Assembly: GCA_024762925.1 (NCBI GenBank)
Contig: JANTGM010000016.1
Location: 1 to 64,000, forward strand
Reading direction: 5' to 3'
From: Kofleriaceae bacterium
GTDB taxonomy: Bacteria > Myxococcota_A > Polyangia > Haliangiales > Haliangiaceae
Length of the DNA: 64,000 nucleotides
Positions 21,537 to 29,990 of the stretch are shown in pieces; the first letter of the stretch is position 1; each line of letters opens with the position of its first letter. Below the pieces are notes generated by a model that was not told the origin of the DNA, ran no database searches, and saw only the letters and a list, made by a program, of their open reading frames with translations. The position numbers and the translations under genes are program-made.

Positions 21537-23003
21537 CTACGTGTTGCAGAACGTTTCGCGCACTTTCTCCTCTTCTCGTGGAGGGCGCTCGTACTCAGCA
21601 AACTCGGCCTGCTCACCATAGGGATTGGATAAGACGCCTGCCAGTTCGTGGAAGGTTTGGAAGTCTCCACGAAGGGCGTGAGAAATTGCTTCTTCAACTC
21701 GATGGTTTCTAGCGATGAAGATCGGGTTAACGCCTTGCATGATGGCCGCACGTAGATCCGCTGCCACATTCGGTTCGCCTGCAATACGTTTACGCCACGA
21801 GGCCAGCCATGTTCGTGCCTTGGCTGGCGTCGCAAACAGGGAGAGCAAGGCTTCCTCGGATTCGCCTGCTGCGACCCTGGTGAGGTGACGGAAAAAGAGC
21901 GTGAAGTCCACCTCGCCTTTCGCGAGAGCATCGGTGGTAGATGCAATGAAGGCATCGTCGCCCTCGGAAGCCTCCATCAGTCCTAGTTTTCGCTTGAACC
22001 CAGCGATGTAGTTTTCGTTGAATCGCAAGTCAAATCCGTCAAGAGCATGCTTGGCCATGTTCAGCGCAGTCTGCTCATCCGTTGAGAGTATAGGCAAGAG
22101 TGCCTCTGCAAGACGAGTTAGGTTCCACTTGCCCATAACGGGTTGCTGGTTCCACGCGTATCGCCCGTTGCGGTCAATGGAGCTAAAGACACACTTGGGG
22201 TGAAAGTCATCAACAAATGCGCAAGGGCCATAGTCGATGGTCTCTCCTGCAATCTGCATGTTATCGGTATTCATCACGCCGTGAATAAAACCAATTTGCA
22301 TCCAGCGCGCTATGAGCTCCGCCTGACGCTCTACGACAAATTCTAAGAGGGCAAGAAGCGGATTGCTAGATTCGTTGGCGCGTGGGTAGTGGCGCTCGAT
22401 GACATAGTCGGCCAACCGGATAAGCGATGCCCGATCATCTCGTGCCGCAAAGAACTGGAAAGTACCAACCCGAACGTGACTTTGCGCGACCCTAGCGAGA
22501 ACCGCGCCTGGCATAGGGGTTTCTCTGTAGATGGTCTCACCCGTCGTAACTGCGGCGAGTGCCCGTGTCGTGGGCACGCCCAAAGCAAACATCGCCTCGC
22601 TCAATAGGTACTCGCGAAGAATCGCTCCAAGCGTGGCCTTGCCATCACCACCTCGAGAAAACGGAGTGCGTCCCGAGCCTTTCAATTGAAAGTCACGGCG
22701 AATGCCGTTGCGGTCGCGAATCTCGCCAAGAAGGATGGCCCGCCCGTCTCCGAGTTGTGGATTGAACCCTCCGAATTGATGTCCTGCGTAGGCCATCGAG
22801 AGTGCCTCCGCAGAGTCCGGGAGCTTGTTGCCAGCCAACATGGCAACACCATCGTCAGATGCAAGCCACTCTGCATCCAAAGCAAGCTCGTTAGCGAGCC
22901 CCTTGTTGAGCCGAACGAGCGAAGGGGCGGGAACCTGCGCGGGACTGGTTCGGGCGAAAAACGCCTTCGGTAGCCGCGCATAGCTGTTGTCAAACGTGAT
23001 CAC
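21537..23003 (-). CDS. selO: SelO (YdiU) protein adenylyltransferase
   Basis: A 488-residue protein matching SelO/UPF0061 along its length: AYAGHQFGGFNPQLGDGRA, LKGSGRTPFSRGGDGKA, VPTTRALAAV, GFIHGVMNTDNM and DYGPCAFVD are all characteristic blocks. SelO is a pseudokinase-fold enzyme that transfers AMP to target proteins in redox homeostasis. The C-terminus ends ETFCNT, with Cys at the antepenultimate position where eukaryotic SelO has selenocysteine; no in-frame TGA is used. The start is GTG, preceded by TAAGGT 8 nt upstream and no Shine-Dalgarno. It stands alone and is convergent with the thioesterase. Confidence 0.95.
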   Translation of the reverse strand: MITFDNSYARLPKAFFARTSPAQVPAPSLVRLNKGLANELALDAEWLASDDGVAMLAGNKLPDSAEALSMAYAGHQFGGFNPQLGDGRAILLGEIRDRNGIRRDFQLKGSGRTPFSRGGDGKATLGAILREYLLSEAMFALGVPTTRALAAVTTGETIYRETPMPGAVLARVAQSHVRVGTFQFFAARDDRASLIRLADYVIERHYPRANESSNPLLALLEFVVERQAELIARWMQIGFIHGVMNTDNMQIAGETIDYGPCAFVDDFHPKCVFSSIDRNGRYAWNQQPVMGKWNLTRLAEALLPILSTDEQTALNMAKHALDGFDLRFNENYIAGFKRKLGLMEASEGDDAFIASTTDALAKGEVDFTLFFRHLTRVAAGESEEALLSLFATPAKARTWLASWRKRIAGEPNVAADLRAAIMQGVNPIFIARNHRVEEAISHALRGDFQTFHELAGVLSNPYGEQAEFAEYERPPREEEKVRETFCNT

Positions 23004-23053
23004 AAGAGCGCACCTTACCTTGGAACCTTCGCAAATCGAACCCCTCGACAGCG

Positions 23054-24064
23054 GTGATGCAGGTGAGGTTTGTGAGCGTTATGTGCGATACTCGGCCATC
23101 GTGCATGCCAGCTGAGCCTAACCATCCGCGCTACTGCGCTGAGCGAGACCTTCCGACGAGTGCGTATCAGCCAGGCCTTGATTCACCCAGTGCACGGCCG
23201 CAAGAAGACAGTTGTGAGGTTGGTTGGAATGCACAGGCATCTTCACTGTGCAATTCGCTCGGGTTCCGCTGGGCTGTCGATCTTTTCAATCACGCGTATT
23301 ATTGGGAAGCGCACGAGGCATGGGAGCGACTCTGGCTTCTTGCGTCCAAAGGGTCTTCCTCAAGGCTTGTGTTGCAGGGGCTCATCCAATTCGCTGCAGC
23401 TATGCTCAAAGCTGGCCAAGGTCAGTGGGAATCTTTTGCCAGCCTTCGCAAGAAGGCGTCTCAGAAGTTTACCAAGGCGGCCGAGAACGTAGACTACGGC
23501 CAAGTGGATTGGGATTCGGGCCCGCTGGTATCGAGAATGATTCTCTTTGGCGAGTTGCAGGGGCAGTCTGAGACACCGCGAATCGACCTTGGACGTTTCC
23601 ATCGTGCGGAGCATGCAAGGGCGCGAATTCTCCGAGAGGTCCTTCCAAGCGACTTGCAGACGTTCTATGAGCAACAACAGGAACCGGAAGGAGCCGCAAT
23701 GGCGGGCTTCCCTTCACAAGATCAGTCGGCCTTCATGCTTCACTGGCACGAAAAGGTATTGTCCTGTGAAGATGTTTGCAAGTTTGCCATCGTTGAACAG
23801 GGCTCGCTAAAGGGATACATCGTTCGTTGGTCTCAGGACGGCGAGCGATGTGTTGGATATTGGATCGGCAAAGCCTTCTGGAAGCAGGGTGTGGCTTCTC
23901 GTGCCCTTGGGGAATTTCTTACACAGCACGAAACAAGAAGGCCTCTGACGGCTTACGTCTCGGCTGACAATATCGCATCGATTCGTGTCCTGGAAAAGTG
24001 TGGGTTCATGGCTTGCCCAGGACCAAGCAAACACCATGGCGAGCTACGTTTCGAGCTGCTTTGA
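23054..24064 (+). CDS. DUF309 - GNAT acetyltransferase fusion
   Basis: Up to 336 residues. The central N-terminal part (about 70-185) is a DUF309 domain: FNHAYYWEAHEAWERLW, LVLQGLIQFAAAMLKA. From about residue 205 a GNAT domain follows (LQTFYEQQQEPEGAAMAG, VGYWIGKAFWKQGVASRALGEFL in the acetyl-CoA-binding region, VSADNIASIRVLEKCGF). DUF309 proteins are normally stand-alone with unknown activity, so the fusion is notable. The start is unclear: GTG 23054, ATG 23057 and later ATGs are possible, and the first ~50 residues look non-globular. It may be two formerly separate genes joined in frame. Confidence 0.8.
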   Translation: MMQVRFVSVMCDTRPSCMPAEPNHPRYCAERDLPTSAYQPGLDSPSARPQEDSCEVGWNAQASSLCNSLGFRWAVDLFNHAYYWEAHEAWERLWLLASKGSSSRLVLQGLIQFAAAMLKAGQGQWESFASLRKKASQKFTKAAENVDYGQVDWDSGPLVSRMILFGELQGQSETPRIDLGRFHRAEHARARILREVLPSDLQTFYEQQQEPEGAAMAGFPSQDQSAFMLHWHEKVLSCEDVCKFAIVEQGSLKGYIVRWSQDGERCVGYWIGKAFWKQGVASRALGEFLTQHETRRPLTAYVSADNIASIRVLEKCGFMACPGPSKHHGELRFELL

Positions 24065-24289
24065 GCTAGGGGTGACCCGCCGGAGCTCCTCGCACCTCTT
24101 TTGATACTGGCAGCCCGACTCGCCGAAGATGAAGAAGTTGAAAAATTCGCAGAGAATTCGCGGGTCGTGAGAAACCACGAGCAAGCCACCTGGCCATTCT
24201 CGTAGTGACCCGACGAGCCAAGAGACTCCCTGTTCGCTTAGATCTTGAATAGGTTCGTCGAGTAAGAGCAGGAATTCGACTGTCATCAT
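24044..24289 (-). pseudogene. ABC-F-type ATPase C-terminal fragment
   Basis: An 81-codon frame containing only the end of an ABC ATPase: Walker B LLLLDEP, D-loop region and H-loop VVSHD. No Walker A, Q-loop or signature motif lies upstream, because the frame begins inside hflX. The ATG overlaps the hflX stop (ATGATGA context), so it may still be translated by coupling. The family needs the complete domain for ATP hydrolysis. It is most likely a truncated ABC-F remnant. Confidence 0.65.
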
Positions 24290-25656
24290 CGGGCGCTCCT
24301 TTCGAGGGCTGCTTCAATCGACGCTAGCCAACGCGCGTCCGCTTGAATTCGAAAGCACATTCCACGTGCCTGGGACTCCGCGGCAAGCACCCGGCACTGC
24401 GAGTGCACGATGTTCGTGGCTTCCGTTGCGTGGTACGGAATCTCCACGGTCCGTATGACTTGATCGCGTCTTGCCTCAGTGAGAAGGGCTTCTCGCAGCA
24501 CATCAAGGGCGTCTGAGTCTTGTGCGCAGAGCGCGGCATGTGGAGCCCCACAACTGAGCATTCGCTGTTTCCACCTTGTTGGATAGAAGCTGCACTTGTC
24601 TGCCTTTGTGAAGATGTAGAATCGAGGGATGTTTGTGGCGCCAAGCCTCTGCAAGACGTTCTCTGTTTCAGCCAAGTGTGCTTCGTGCTCTCGATCGGCG
24701 ATGTCGACGACAATCGCAAGCAGTGAAGCGTTTGTGATCTCTGCCAATGTCGATTCGAAACTCGCGAAGAGTCGCTCTGGTAGGTCCCGAATGAAGCCAA
24801 CAGTGTCACTTAGGAGTACGTCACCACCATGTCGACTTAGGCAGCGCGAGGTTGTGTCTAGCGTCTCAAAGGGTTGATCGGCTGCGGACAGTGTTGCGTT
24901 GGTGAGGCCATTCATTAGCGTGGTCTTGCCCGCATTGGTGTAGCCAACAAGTGCGATACGTCTGCAGGTGGAGCGCTGTTTCCTCTGCATTTCGGCTTCA
25001 TGCGAAACCTGAACGAACGCCTTGCGGAGCGCGGCGAGGCGGCTATCAAGCTGTCTTGCTAATAGTTCTGAGGCCGTTTCGCCTGGTCCTCGTGATCCCA
25101 CAATGCCACCCGCTTGCTGGTCCATCTCCAGCCCGAGACCTCGGATTCGCGGCCGGAGGTATTGCAGATGCGCTATCTCTACCTGAATACGGGCCTTGCG
25201 AGTCCTGGCATGTCGCTGAAAGACATTGAGGATTACCGCCTCTCTGTCTCGAACCGCCAGTCCTGTGAAGTCCTCTAGATTTCGCGTTTGCGAAGGAGTG
25301 AGGAGTGCGTCAACGAGGAGAGTATTTGCGCCGCATCGGCTTGCCTCCGCAGCAATCCGATTTGCCATGCCCTTGCGAAACAGCGCGCGAGGGTCTGGCG
25401 TGCGCAGCCTGCACAATTCCTGACCAACTACGTTGTCCCCCTGGGCGCGAGCGAGAGCGAGAATTTCTCTCTCCCTTGCCTTTGGAAACACATCCTTTCC
25501 GTGAACAACAGAGACTACGTACGAGCGTTGAACTTCAGCGCGCTTCGTTTTCGAATCCTCTCGGCGTTTCCAATGCGCAACCAGATCCTCCCAACGTTCG
25601 CCATCGGCAACGGGTACATCTCGGTGTTCTTCTGCTGGCTTCGATCTAAAATACAT
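24286..25656 (-). CDS. hflX: GTPase HflX
   Basis: A 456-residue ribosome-associated GTPase that can split stalled 70S/50S particles. Visible features are the N-terminal HflX domain (about 60-200, with the GANTLLVDALLTPSQTRNLE block), the helical GSRGPGETASELLARQLDSRL linker region (given here as its core), and the G domain: Walker A GYTNAGKTTL, switch II DTVGFIRDLPERL and TKAD. The start is placed at ATG 25656, which has AGGAGAG 6 nt upstream; the frame is open 25 codons further. The ABC-F fragment overlaps its 3' end. Confidence 0.92.
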   Translation of the reverse strand: MYFRSKPAEEHRDVPVADGERWEDLVAHWKRREDSKTKRAEVQRSYVVSVVHGKDVFPKAREREILALARAQGDNVVGQELCRLRTPDPRALFRKGMANRIAAEASRCGANTLLVDALLTPSQTRNLEDFTGLAVRDREAVILNVFQRHARTRKARIQVEIAHLQYLRPRIRGLGLEMDQQAGGIVGSRGPGETASELLARQLDSRLAALRKAFVQVSHEAEMQRKQRSTCRRIALVGYTNAGKTTLMNGLTNATLSAADQPFETLDTTSRCLSRHGGDVLLSDTVGFIRDLPERLFASFESTLAEITNASLLAIVVDIADREHEAHLAETENVLQRLGATNIPRFYIFTKADKCSFYPTRWKQRMLSCGAPHAALCAQDSDALDVLREALLTEARRDQVIRTVEIPYHATEATNIVHSQCRVLAAESQARGMCFRIQADARWLASIEAALERSAR

Positions 25657-25770
25657 ACAACTCTCCTGACTGGATTGCACGACACGTCTCAAACGAGCGA
25701 GGCACACCAGAAGTACTCTCATGCTCTGCATGAGTTGATTCCAAGAGGGGCAGCTAGTGCTCCTCCAGGT

Positions 25771-25807
25771 ATAGGGGTTGCGAAACCGGGCTAGAATCGG
25801 CCCCTAT
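25771..25807 (+). promoter_or_regulatory. Inverted repeat and TAGAAT box at start of the 25806 ORF
   Basis: ATAGGGG (25771-25777) and CCCCTAT (25801-25807) are perfect complements flanking a GGTT-GCGA-AACC stem and a TAGAAT hexamer (25792-25797). TAGAAT lies 8 nt before the ATG at 25806. This could be an operator around a -10 element or an RNA hairpin that hides the start codon. Confidence 0.35.
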
Positions 25808-26195
25808 GGCACTATCTAGCCTTGTACTCGCAGATCCGCGAACTCAAGCGCCTGGACTCCGGCCGTCGAACATAGACGTAGGAAACACCGCCACAGAACG
25901 ATTGTGGCAGTCCCAGATTCAACTTGCGGCACTATCAGGTGACGTGCCGTGCAACATTGATGTGCGCGAGTTAGATGCGTACGAACTTCATGGTGAAACC
26001 ACACTACGGCCACCTAGCGTCTCTGTCAATCATTTGTGTGTCCATGCAGTGCATTCCGAGAATGTTGCCTGGATGGTCGACGAAAGAAATTCCCACTGGA
26101 GACTTGGGCCAGGAGTTGTGCGAGGCTCGAACCTATGTCGATCTTCGAAGGCTCGTCGCCAATCGCGGCTGCATGCGATCCCAAGAAACTCCTAG
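25806..26195 (+). CDS. Hypothetical protein (uncertain)
   Basis: A 129-codon frame upstream of the ECF sigma gene. The first ~95 residues look protein-like (IDVGNTATERLWQSQIQLA, DVPCNIDVRELDAYELHGET) but match no family I know. The last ~20 codons, overlapping the sigma factor start, are basic and less convincing, so a frameshift near 26100 is possible. A TAGAAT box 8 nt before ATG supports transcription. Position suggests a partner or regulator of the sigma factor, but no anti-sigma zinc motif is visible. Confidence 0.4.
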   Translation: MALSSLVLADPRTQAPGLRPSNIDVGNTATERLWQSQIQLAALSGDVPCNIDVRELDAYELHGETTLRPPSVSVNHLCVHAVHSENVAWMVDERNSHWRLGPGVVRGSNLCRSSKARRQSRLHAIPRNS

Positions 26196-26749
26196 ACCTC
26201 ATCGCAAACGGCGAGGCGAATGCTCTCGACAAGATCACTCGATGCTATGGCACAAGACTCCTTGAAGTGGGGCGCAAGCAATGCAGCAGCAACGACAGTG
26301 CACAGGACGCCGTACAAGATGCCTTGTTGGCAGCCGCAACGCACCTCAATGACTTTCGAGGGGACGGTAGCCTTGAAGGCTGGCTTTCGCGAATGGTGAC
26401 CAACGCATGTCGTCGCATGCAGCGCGGTCGCAAAGCCGATGCTTCGTTGCATGAAGAGTTTGGTGATGACCAAGCTGCACCATCGTTGGATCCTGAGGAT
26501 CTTGCCTCGAACCAAGGTCTTGGTGAGCAACTCATCACCGCCCTACTTACCCTGTCGCCAGAAGATCGTGCCATCGTGCTCTTAGGCGAGGTCAACGGAT
26601 GGAAGGGGCCTGAGATCGCAGAGTCCTTGGGGCTAACTGCAGGTCAGGTGCGGACGCGGCTAAGTCGAAGTCGAAGGAAGCTGCGTGACCAGCTAACCGA
26701 TCTTTGGCGCGATTGGGACCCAAAAGAGACCAATCGTATCGAGTCGTGA
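26135..26749 (+). CDS. ECF-type RNA polymerase sigma factor
   Basis: A 204-residue sigma-70 family protein of the ECF group. Region 2 (about 20-95) contains DAVQDALLAAATHLNDFRGDGS (core quoted) and the LSRMVTNACRRM helix. Region 4 (about 135-195) contains ALLTLSPEDRAIVLLGEVNGW, then GPEIAESLGLTAGQVRTRLSRSR, a helix-turn-helix for -35 recognition (cores quoted). The start is at ATG 26135; the upstream frame extension is not sigma-like. No anti-sigma gene is recognised nearby. Thioredoxin follows 64 nt downstream, which may hint at redox control. Confidence 0.9.
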   Translation: MSIFEGSSPIAAACDPKKLLDLIANGEANALDKITRCYGTRLLEVGRKQCSSNDSAQDAVQDALLAAATHLNDFRGDGSLEGWLSRMVTNACRRMQRGRKADASLHEEFGDDQAAPSLDPEDLASNQGLGEQLITALLTLSPEDRAIVLLGEVNGWKGPEIAESLGLTAGQVRTRLSRSRRKLRDQLTDLWRDWDPKETNRIES

Positions 26750-26813
26750 CACACTTTTCGGCTGTGATGGCTCTTATCAGTGCAGGGCGTTCTCCTGCGG
26801 AAAAGGAGCAATT

Positions 26814-27155
26814 ATGTCGAGTGAGCACACAGTACAAGTCACTGCCGAGAATTTCGAAGAAGAAGTCACCAAGTCAACCGAGCCTGTTATCATCGACTTC
26901 TGGGCGCCTTGGTGCGGCCCCTGCCGAATGATTGGTCCCGTATTGGACGAGCTCGCTCCAAAGTACAAAGGCCGAGTGAAGGTTGCGAAGGTCAATGTTG
27001 ATGAGCAGCCGGGGCTTGCTCAGAGTTTTCAAGTTCGAGGCATTCCTGCCCTCTACGCCGTGAAAGGTGGCGAGGTTGTGGACCAAATGGTGGGCTGGGG
27101 TGGCAAGAAGCGGCTTGAGGATGCACTTGAGAATCTTGCCAAGATGGGCGATTAA
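26814..27155 (+). CDS. trxA: Thioredoxin
   Basis: A 113-residue protein with the WCGPC active site near 33-37 (IDFWAPWCGPCRMIGP), the cis-Pro loop RGIPALYAV, and the C-terminal GWGGKKRLEDAL helix start. It is a normal cytosolic thioredoxin that reduces protein disulfides. AAAGGAGC lies 7 nt before ATG. The flavoprotein disulfide-reductase-family gene begins 8 nt after its stop, suggesting a two-gene redox operon. Confidence 0.95.
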   Translation: MSSEHTVQVTAENFEEEVTKSTEPVIIDFWAPWCGPCRMIGPVLDELAPKYKGRVKVAKVNVDEQPGLAQSFQVRGIPALYAVKGGEVVDQMVGWGGKKRLEDALENLAKMGD

Positions 27156-27163
27156 TCCCAGCA

Positions 27164-28549
27164 ATGACAGATATTGACGTAGCGATCATCGGTGCAGGCA
27201 CGGCCGGTCTCAATGCATACAGAGCCGCCTCAAAGGCTGGGGCCAAGGCTTTGATGTTTGACCCGGGGCCTTTGGGTACGACCTGCGCTCGTGTTGGATG
27301 CATGCCTAGCAAACTTCTGATCTCCTCCGCTGAGGTTGTCCATAGTGCGCAAACCGCTGGCAACTTTGGGGTCAAGATAGCGGGCATTGAAGTTGATGGA
27401 GAGGCAGTCATGGCGCGCGTTCAAAACATGCGTGACGCCTTCGTCAACAAGACGATTCGCGGCATCGAACGCATTGAGGCTAAGGGGGGCCTCGTGCGCG
27501 AGATGGCGCGGCTTACGTCTTCAAATACGCTGAGCGCTGGGGAGAAGAGCTACAACGCCAATGCGATCGTAATCGCAACAGGCTCGCGCCCATGGACGCC
27601 ACCTCCCTACCGTTCTCTTTGCGAACGGCTTCTAAATACCGATCAGATCTTTGAGTTGCCAACCTTGCCCGAGAGCTTGCTTGTCGTTGGTGCGGGTGTA
27701 ATCGGCATTGAATTGGCGATGGCCTTTGCGAGGTTAGGAGTTCGCATAACAGTTGTTGAACTCGAAGGTCGACTCGCTGGAATCGCCGACCCTGTGGTCC
27801 GTGACAGTGCGTATCAGATTTTCTCTGAGGAGCTGGATTTGCAGATTCGTCACGAATTTGGCAGCGTGCAGCTTGAGAACGACCGGGTGAGACTGCAGTT
27901 TGTCGATGACGACGGGCGAGCACGCGATGAGCAGTACGAGTACGCCCTGGTGGCCACTGGACGCAGGCCCAACCTGGAGAGGCTGGGACTTGAGTCCTTG
28001 GGGCTTGGCGATGCAGACGAAATCCTGGCTTCGATTGATCCAGCGACCGCGAGGGTGGGAACGGCGAGCATCTTCATGGCGGGCGACGTGACCGGCACGC
28101 GAACTCTCCTGCACGAGGCCACCGACGAAGGCAGCATTGCGGGAGAGAACGCTGCTCGCCATCCAGAGCAACCGCGTCACGCCGAGCGCAAGACACCGCT
28201 TGGCATTGTCTTCTCGGAACCCCAGATTGCCACTGTGGGCTGTTCTTTCGACGAGCTGCCAGACGATGTGATTGTGGCTGAAACTGACTTCGCAAACCAA
28301 TCCCGCGCCAAGGTGCTTGGTCGGGCGAAGGGCTGTCTGCGGATGTACTCTGCTCGAAGCGATGGCAGGTTGCTGGGCGCAACCGCCTTTGGCCCGGATG
28401 CGGAATACCTAGGACACCTTCTGGCGTCATTGGTGGATTCGGGCATGACCGCAAGGGAGGCGCTAAGGCTACCGTACTATCATCCGACAGTCGTTGAGGC
28501 GGTTCAGAGCGTTCTAAGGAAACTTCTTAGTTCTAAGGAGACCTCTTAA
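27164..28549 (+). CDS. Dihydrolipoamide dehydrogenase-like flavoprotein
   Basis: A 461-residue class I pyridine nucleotide-disulfide oxidoreductase. The FAD site is VAIIGAGTAGLNAY, the redox disulfide C-A-R-V-G-C lies near 43-48, the NAD site is LVVGAGVIGIELAMAF, and the second FAD motif is IFMAGDVTG. The C-terminal HPTVVE supplies the His-Glu pair of lipoamide dehydrogenases. The gene is not next to 2-oxoacid dehydrogenase subunits but directly follows thioredoxin, so the physiological partner is uncertain. It converges with hemJ across 14 nt. Confidence 0.85.
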   Translation: MTDIDVAIIGAGTAGLNAYRAASKAGAKALMFDPGPLGTTCARVGCMPSKLLISSAEVVHSAQTAGNFGVKIAGIEVDGEAVMARVQNMRDAFVNKTIRGIERIEAKGGLVREMARLTSSNTLSAGEKSYNANAIVIATGSRPWTPPPYRSLCERLLNTDQIFELPTLPESLLVVGAGVIGIELAMAFARLGVRITVVELEGRLAGIADPVVRDSAYQIFSEELDLQIRHEFGSVQLENDRVRLQFVDDDGRARDEQYEYALVATGRRPNLERLGLESLGLGDADEILASIDPATARVGTASIFMAGDVTGTRTLLHEATDEGSIAGENAARHPEQPRHAERKTPLGIVFSEPQIATVGCSFDELPDDVIVAETDFANQSRAKVLGRAKGCLRMYSARSDGRLLGATAFGPDAEYLGHLLASLVDSGMTAREALRLPYYHPTVVEAVQSVLRKLLSSKETS

Positions 28550-28563
28550 AGTCTGCCAAAGAG

Positions 28564-29127
28564 CTAGCCTTTGCGAATCTTGCCGTAGATCTTGATTCCC
28601 ATCATAAGGACGATGGCAAAACCGAAAAATCCCAGGACGCCCCAAAGCGCATCGAGTCCTTGTTTGAAGACAGCAACAAAGACAATGGCCACCAACAAGA
28701 GTGTGGCCACTTCGTTCCAAATGCGAAGTGCTTTGGATGACCACGTGCTCTCACCCGCCCTAAGTTGACGGTAGATTCGATGCGAGACCAGGTGATAGAT
28801 CACAAGCAGTGCGACGAGTGTTAGCTTGATGTGAACCCACGGTAGGTTCCAGAGTTTGTATTGGTAGAGTAGCCATAGGCCAAAGCCCACAGTTGCGATC
28901 ATGGATGGCCAGGTGATTCCAAACCACAAGCGCCTGGTCATGATTGCGAGTTGCGCCTCGAGAATGTCGCGAACTTCTGGAGGTTTCTCCTGCGCTTCGA
29001 CGCGGTAGATGAAGAGCCGAATTGCGTAGAACAGTCCTGCAAACCAGCAGACGAATCCAATGACGTGAAGTGCTTTTGCGAGGGGATACACGAGGCGGCT
29101 ACGTTCTACCGTTCCGCGAATCAGCAA
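28564..29127 (-). CDS. hemJ: Protoporphyrinogen oxidase HemJ
   Basis: A 187-residue integral membrane protein of the UPF0093/HemJ family, which oxidises protoporphyrinogen IX in haem synthesis. Four to five hydrophobic helices are visible. The conserved first helix carries KALHVIGFVCWFAGLFY with the essential His, and later blocks ITWPSMI, WVHIKLTLV and RIWNEVATLLLV match the family. The start is TTG at 29127. Haem supply fits the many c-type cytochromes encoded in the window. Confidence 0.88.
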   Translation of the reverse strand: MLIRGTVERSRLVYPLAKALHVIGFVCWFAGLFYAIRLFIYRVEAQEKPPEVRDILEAQLAIMTRRLWFGITWPSMIATVGFGLWLLYQYKLWNLPWVHIKLTLVALLVIYHLVSHRIYRQLRAGESTWSSKALRIWNEVATLLLVAIVFVAVFKQGLDALWGVLGFFGFAIVLMMGIKIYGKIRKG

Positions 29128-29229
29128 TCCACGAGCAATTCGTGCGAATCTCAGAAACCGGCTGATGCAGGGCCCGCCTCAATCGCTAAGGTTCTGAAAT
29201 CAATGAGTCGGTGGATGCGAGAGCAATCG

Positions 29230-29985
29230 CTAGAAGAAGAGCAGCTTGATGGCCGCTGCAACAACAACAACGACAAGGACCGGGCGAATGAGGGCTGCAC
29301 CACGACTGAGGGTCGCGCCTGCACCAAGGTGACCACCAACCGACTGACCCACAGCAAGGATCAGTGCGTAGCCAATGTGAATCTTCGCGTTGATGCCAAA
29401 GACGACAATTGCAAGTGGCGTGAATGCCATCACGAGTACGACCTTTAGGATGTTGGCTCCGACCAGTGAATAGCCACCAGCCAAAACGAGGGCGGCCAAG
29501 AAAAGATAGCCGACCCCAGCCTGTGCCAGTCCTCCATAGAAACCAACGATCATAAGCGCAATGAAAAAGAGGAGGCGGCGGAACATAGTTCGCTGTGACT
29601 CTTTGTCTGCGAGGAACTTCTTTAGATCAATTGCGACGATCCCGCCGGCCACAAGGGTGATCCAGCCAATCATTGATTTGAAGTCGGTATCGGCCATGTT
29701 CGAAGCGACAAGCGCTCCGGAGATTGCACCCAACCAAACAGGCCAAACAAGAATGGCCACAGTCTTCCATGGGATTACCCCGGCTCGGTGATATCGAGTT
29801 GTTGCCACCAGACCTTGAGCGAGGATTGCAATGCGCAAGGTGCCATTTGCCGAAGTCGGAGGAATACCGATGAAGATGAGCAGAGGAAGCGTGATGAGTG
29901 AGCCACCGCCAGCAACGACATTTATGAAGCCCGCAACGAGGCCTCCTGCGGTTAGCGCAAGGGCTGGTAGCAGCGCAAGATCCAT
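29230..29985 (-). CDS. TSUP family (TauE/SafE) anion exporter
   Basis: A 251-residue membrane protein with about eight helices and the two TSUP signature regions: AGFINVVAGGGSLITLP near the N-terminus and FYGGLAQAGVGYLFL in the second half. Family members export or import sulfite, sulfoacetate or other small organosulfur anions. The start at 29985 is 5 nt after the stop of the CBS-domain gene, so the two are probably co-transcribed. The substrate cannot be told from sequence. Confidence 0.88.
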   Translation of the reverse strand: MDLALLPALALTAGGLVAGFINVVAGGGSLITLPLLIFIGIPPTSANGTLRIAILAQGLVATTRYHRAGVIPWKTVAILVWPVWLGAISGALVASNMADTDFKSMIGWITLVAGGIVAIDLKKFLADKESQRTMFRRLLFFIALMIVGFYGGLAQAGVGYLFLAALVLAGGYSLVGANILKVVLVMAFTPLAIVVFGINAKIHIGYALILAVGQSVGGHLGAGATLSRGAALIRPVLVVVVVAAAIKLLFF

Positions 29986-29990
29986 CAGGC

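Noticed and set aside
21537-23003. Selenocysteine in SelO
   Set aside because: The antepenultimate residue is Cys (TGT/TGC context in frame) and no in-frame TGA or SECIS-like hairpin is needed.
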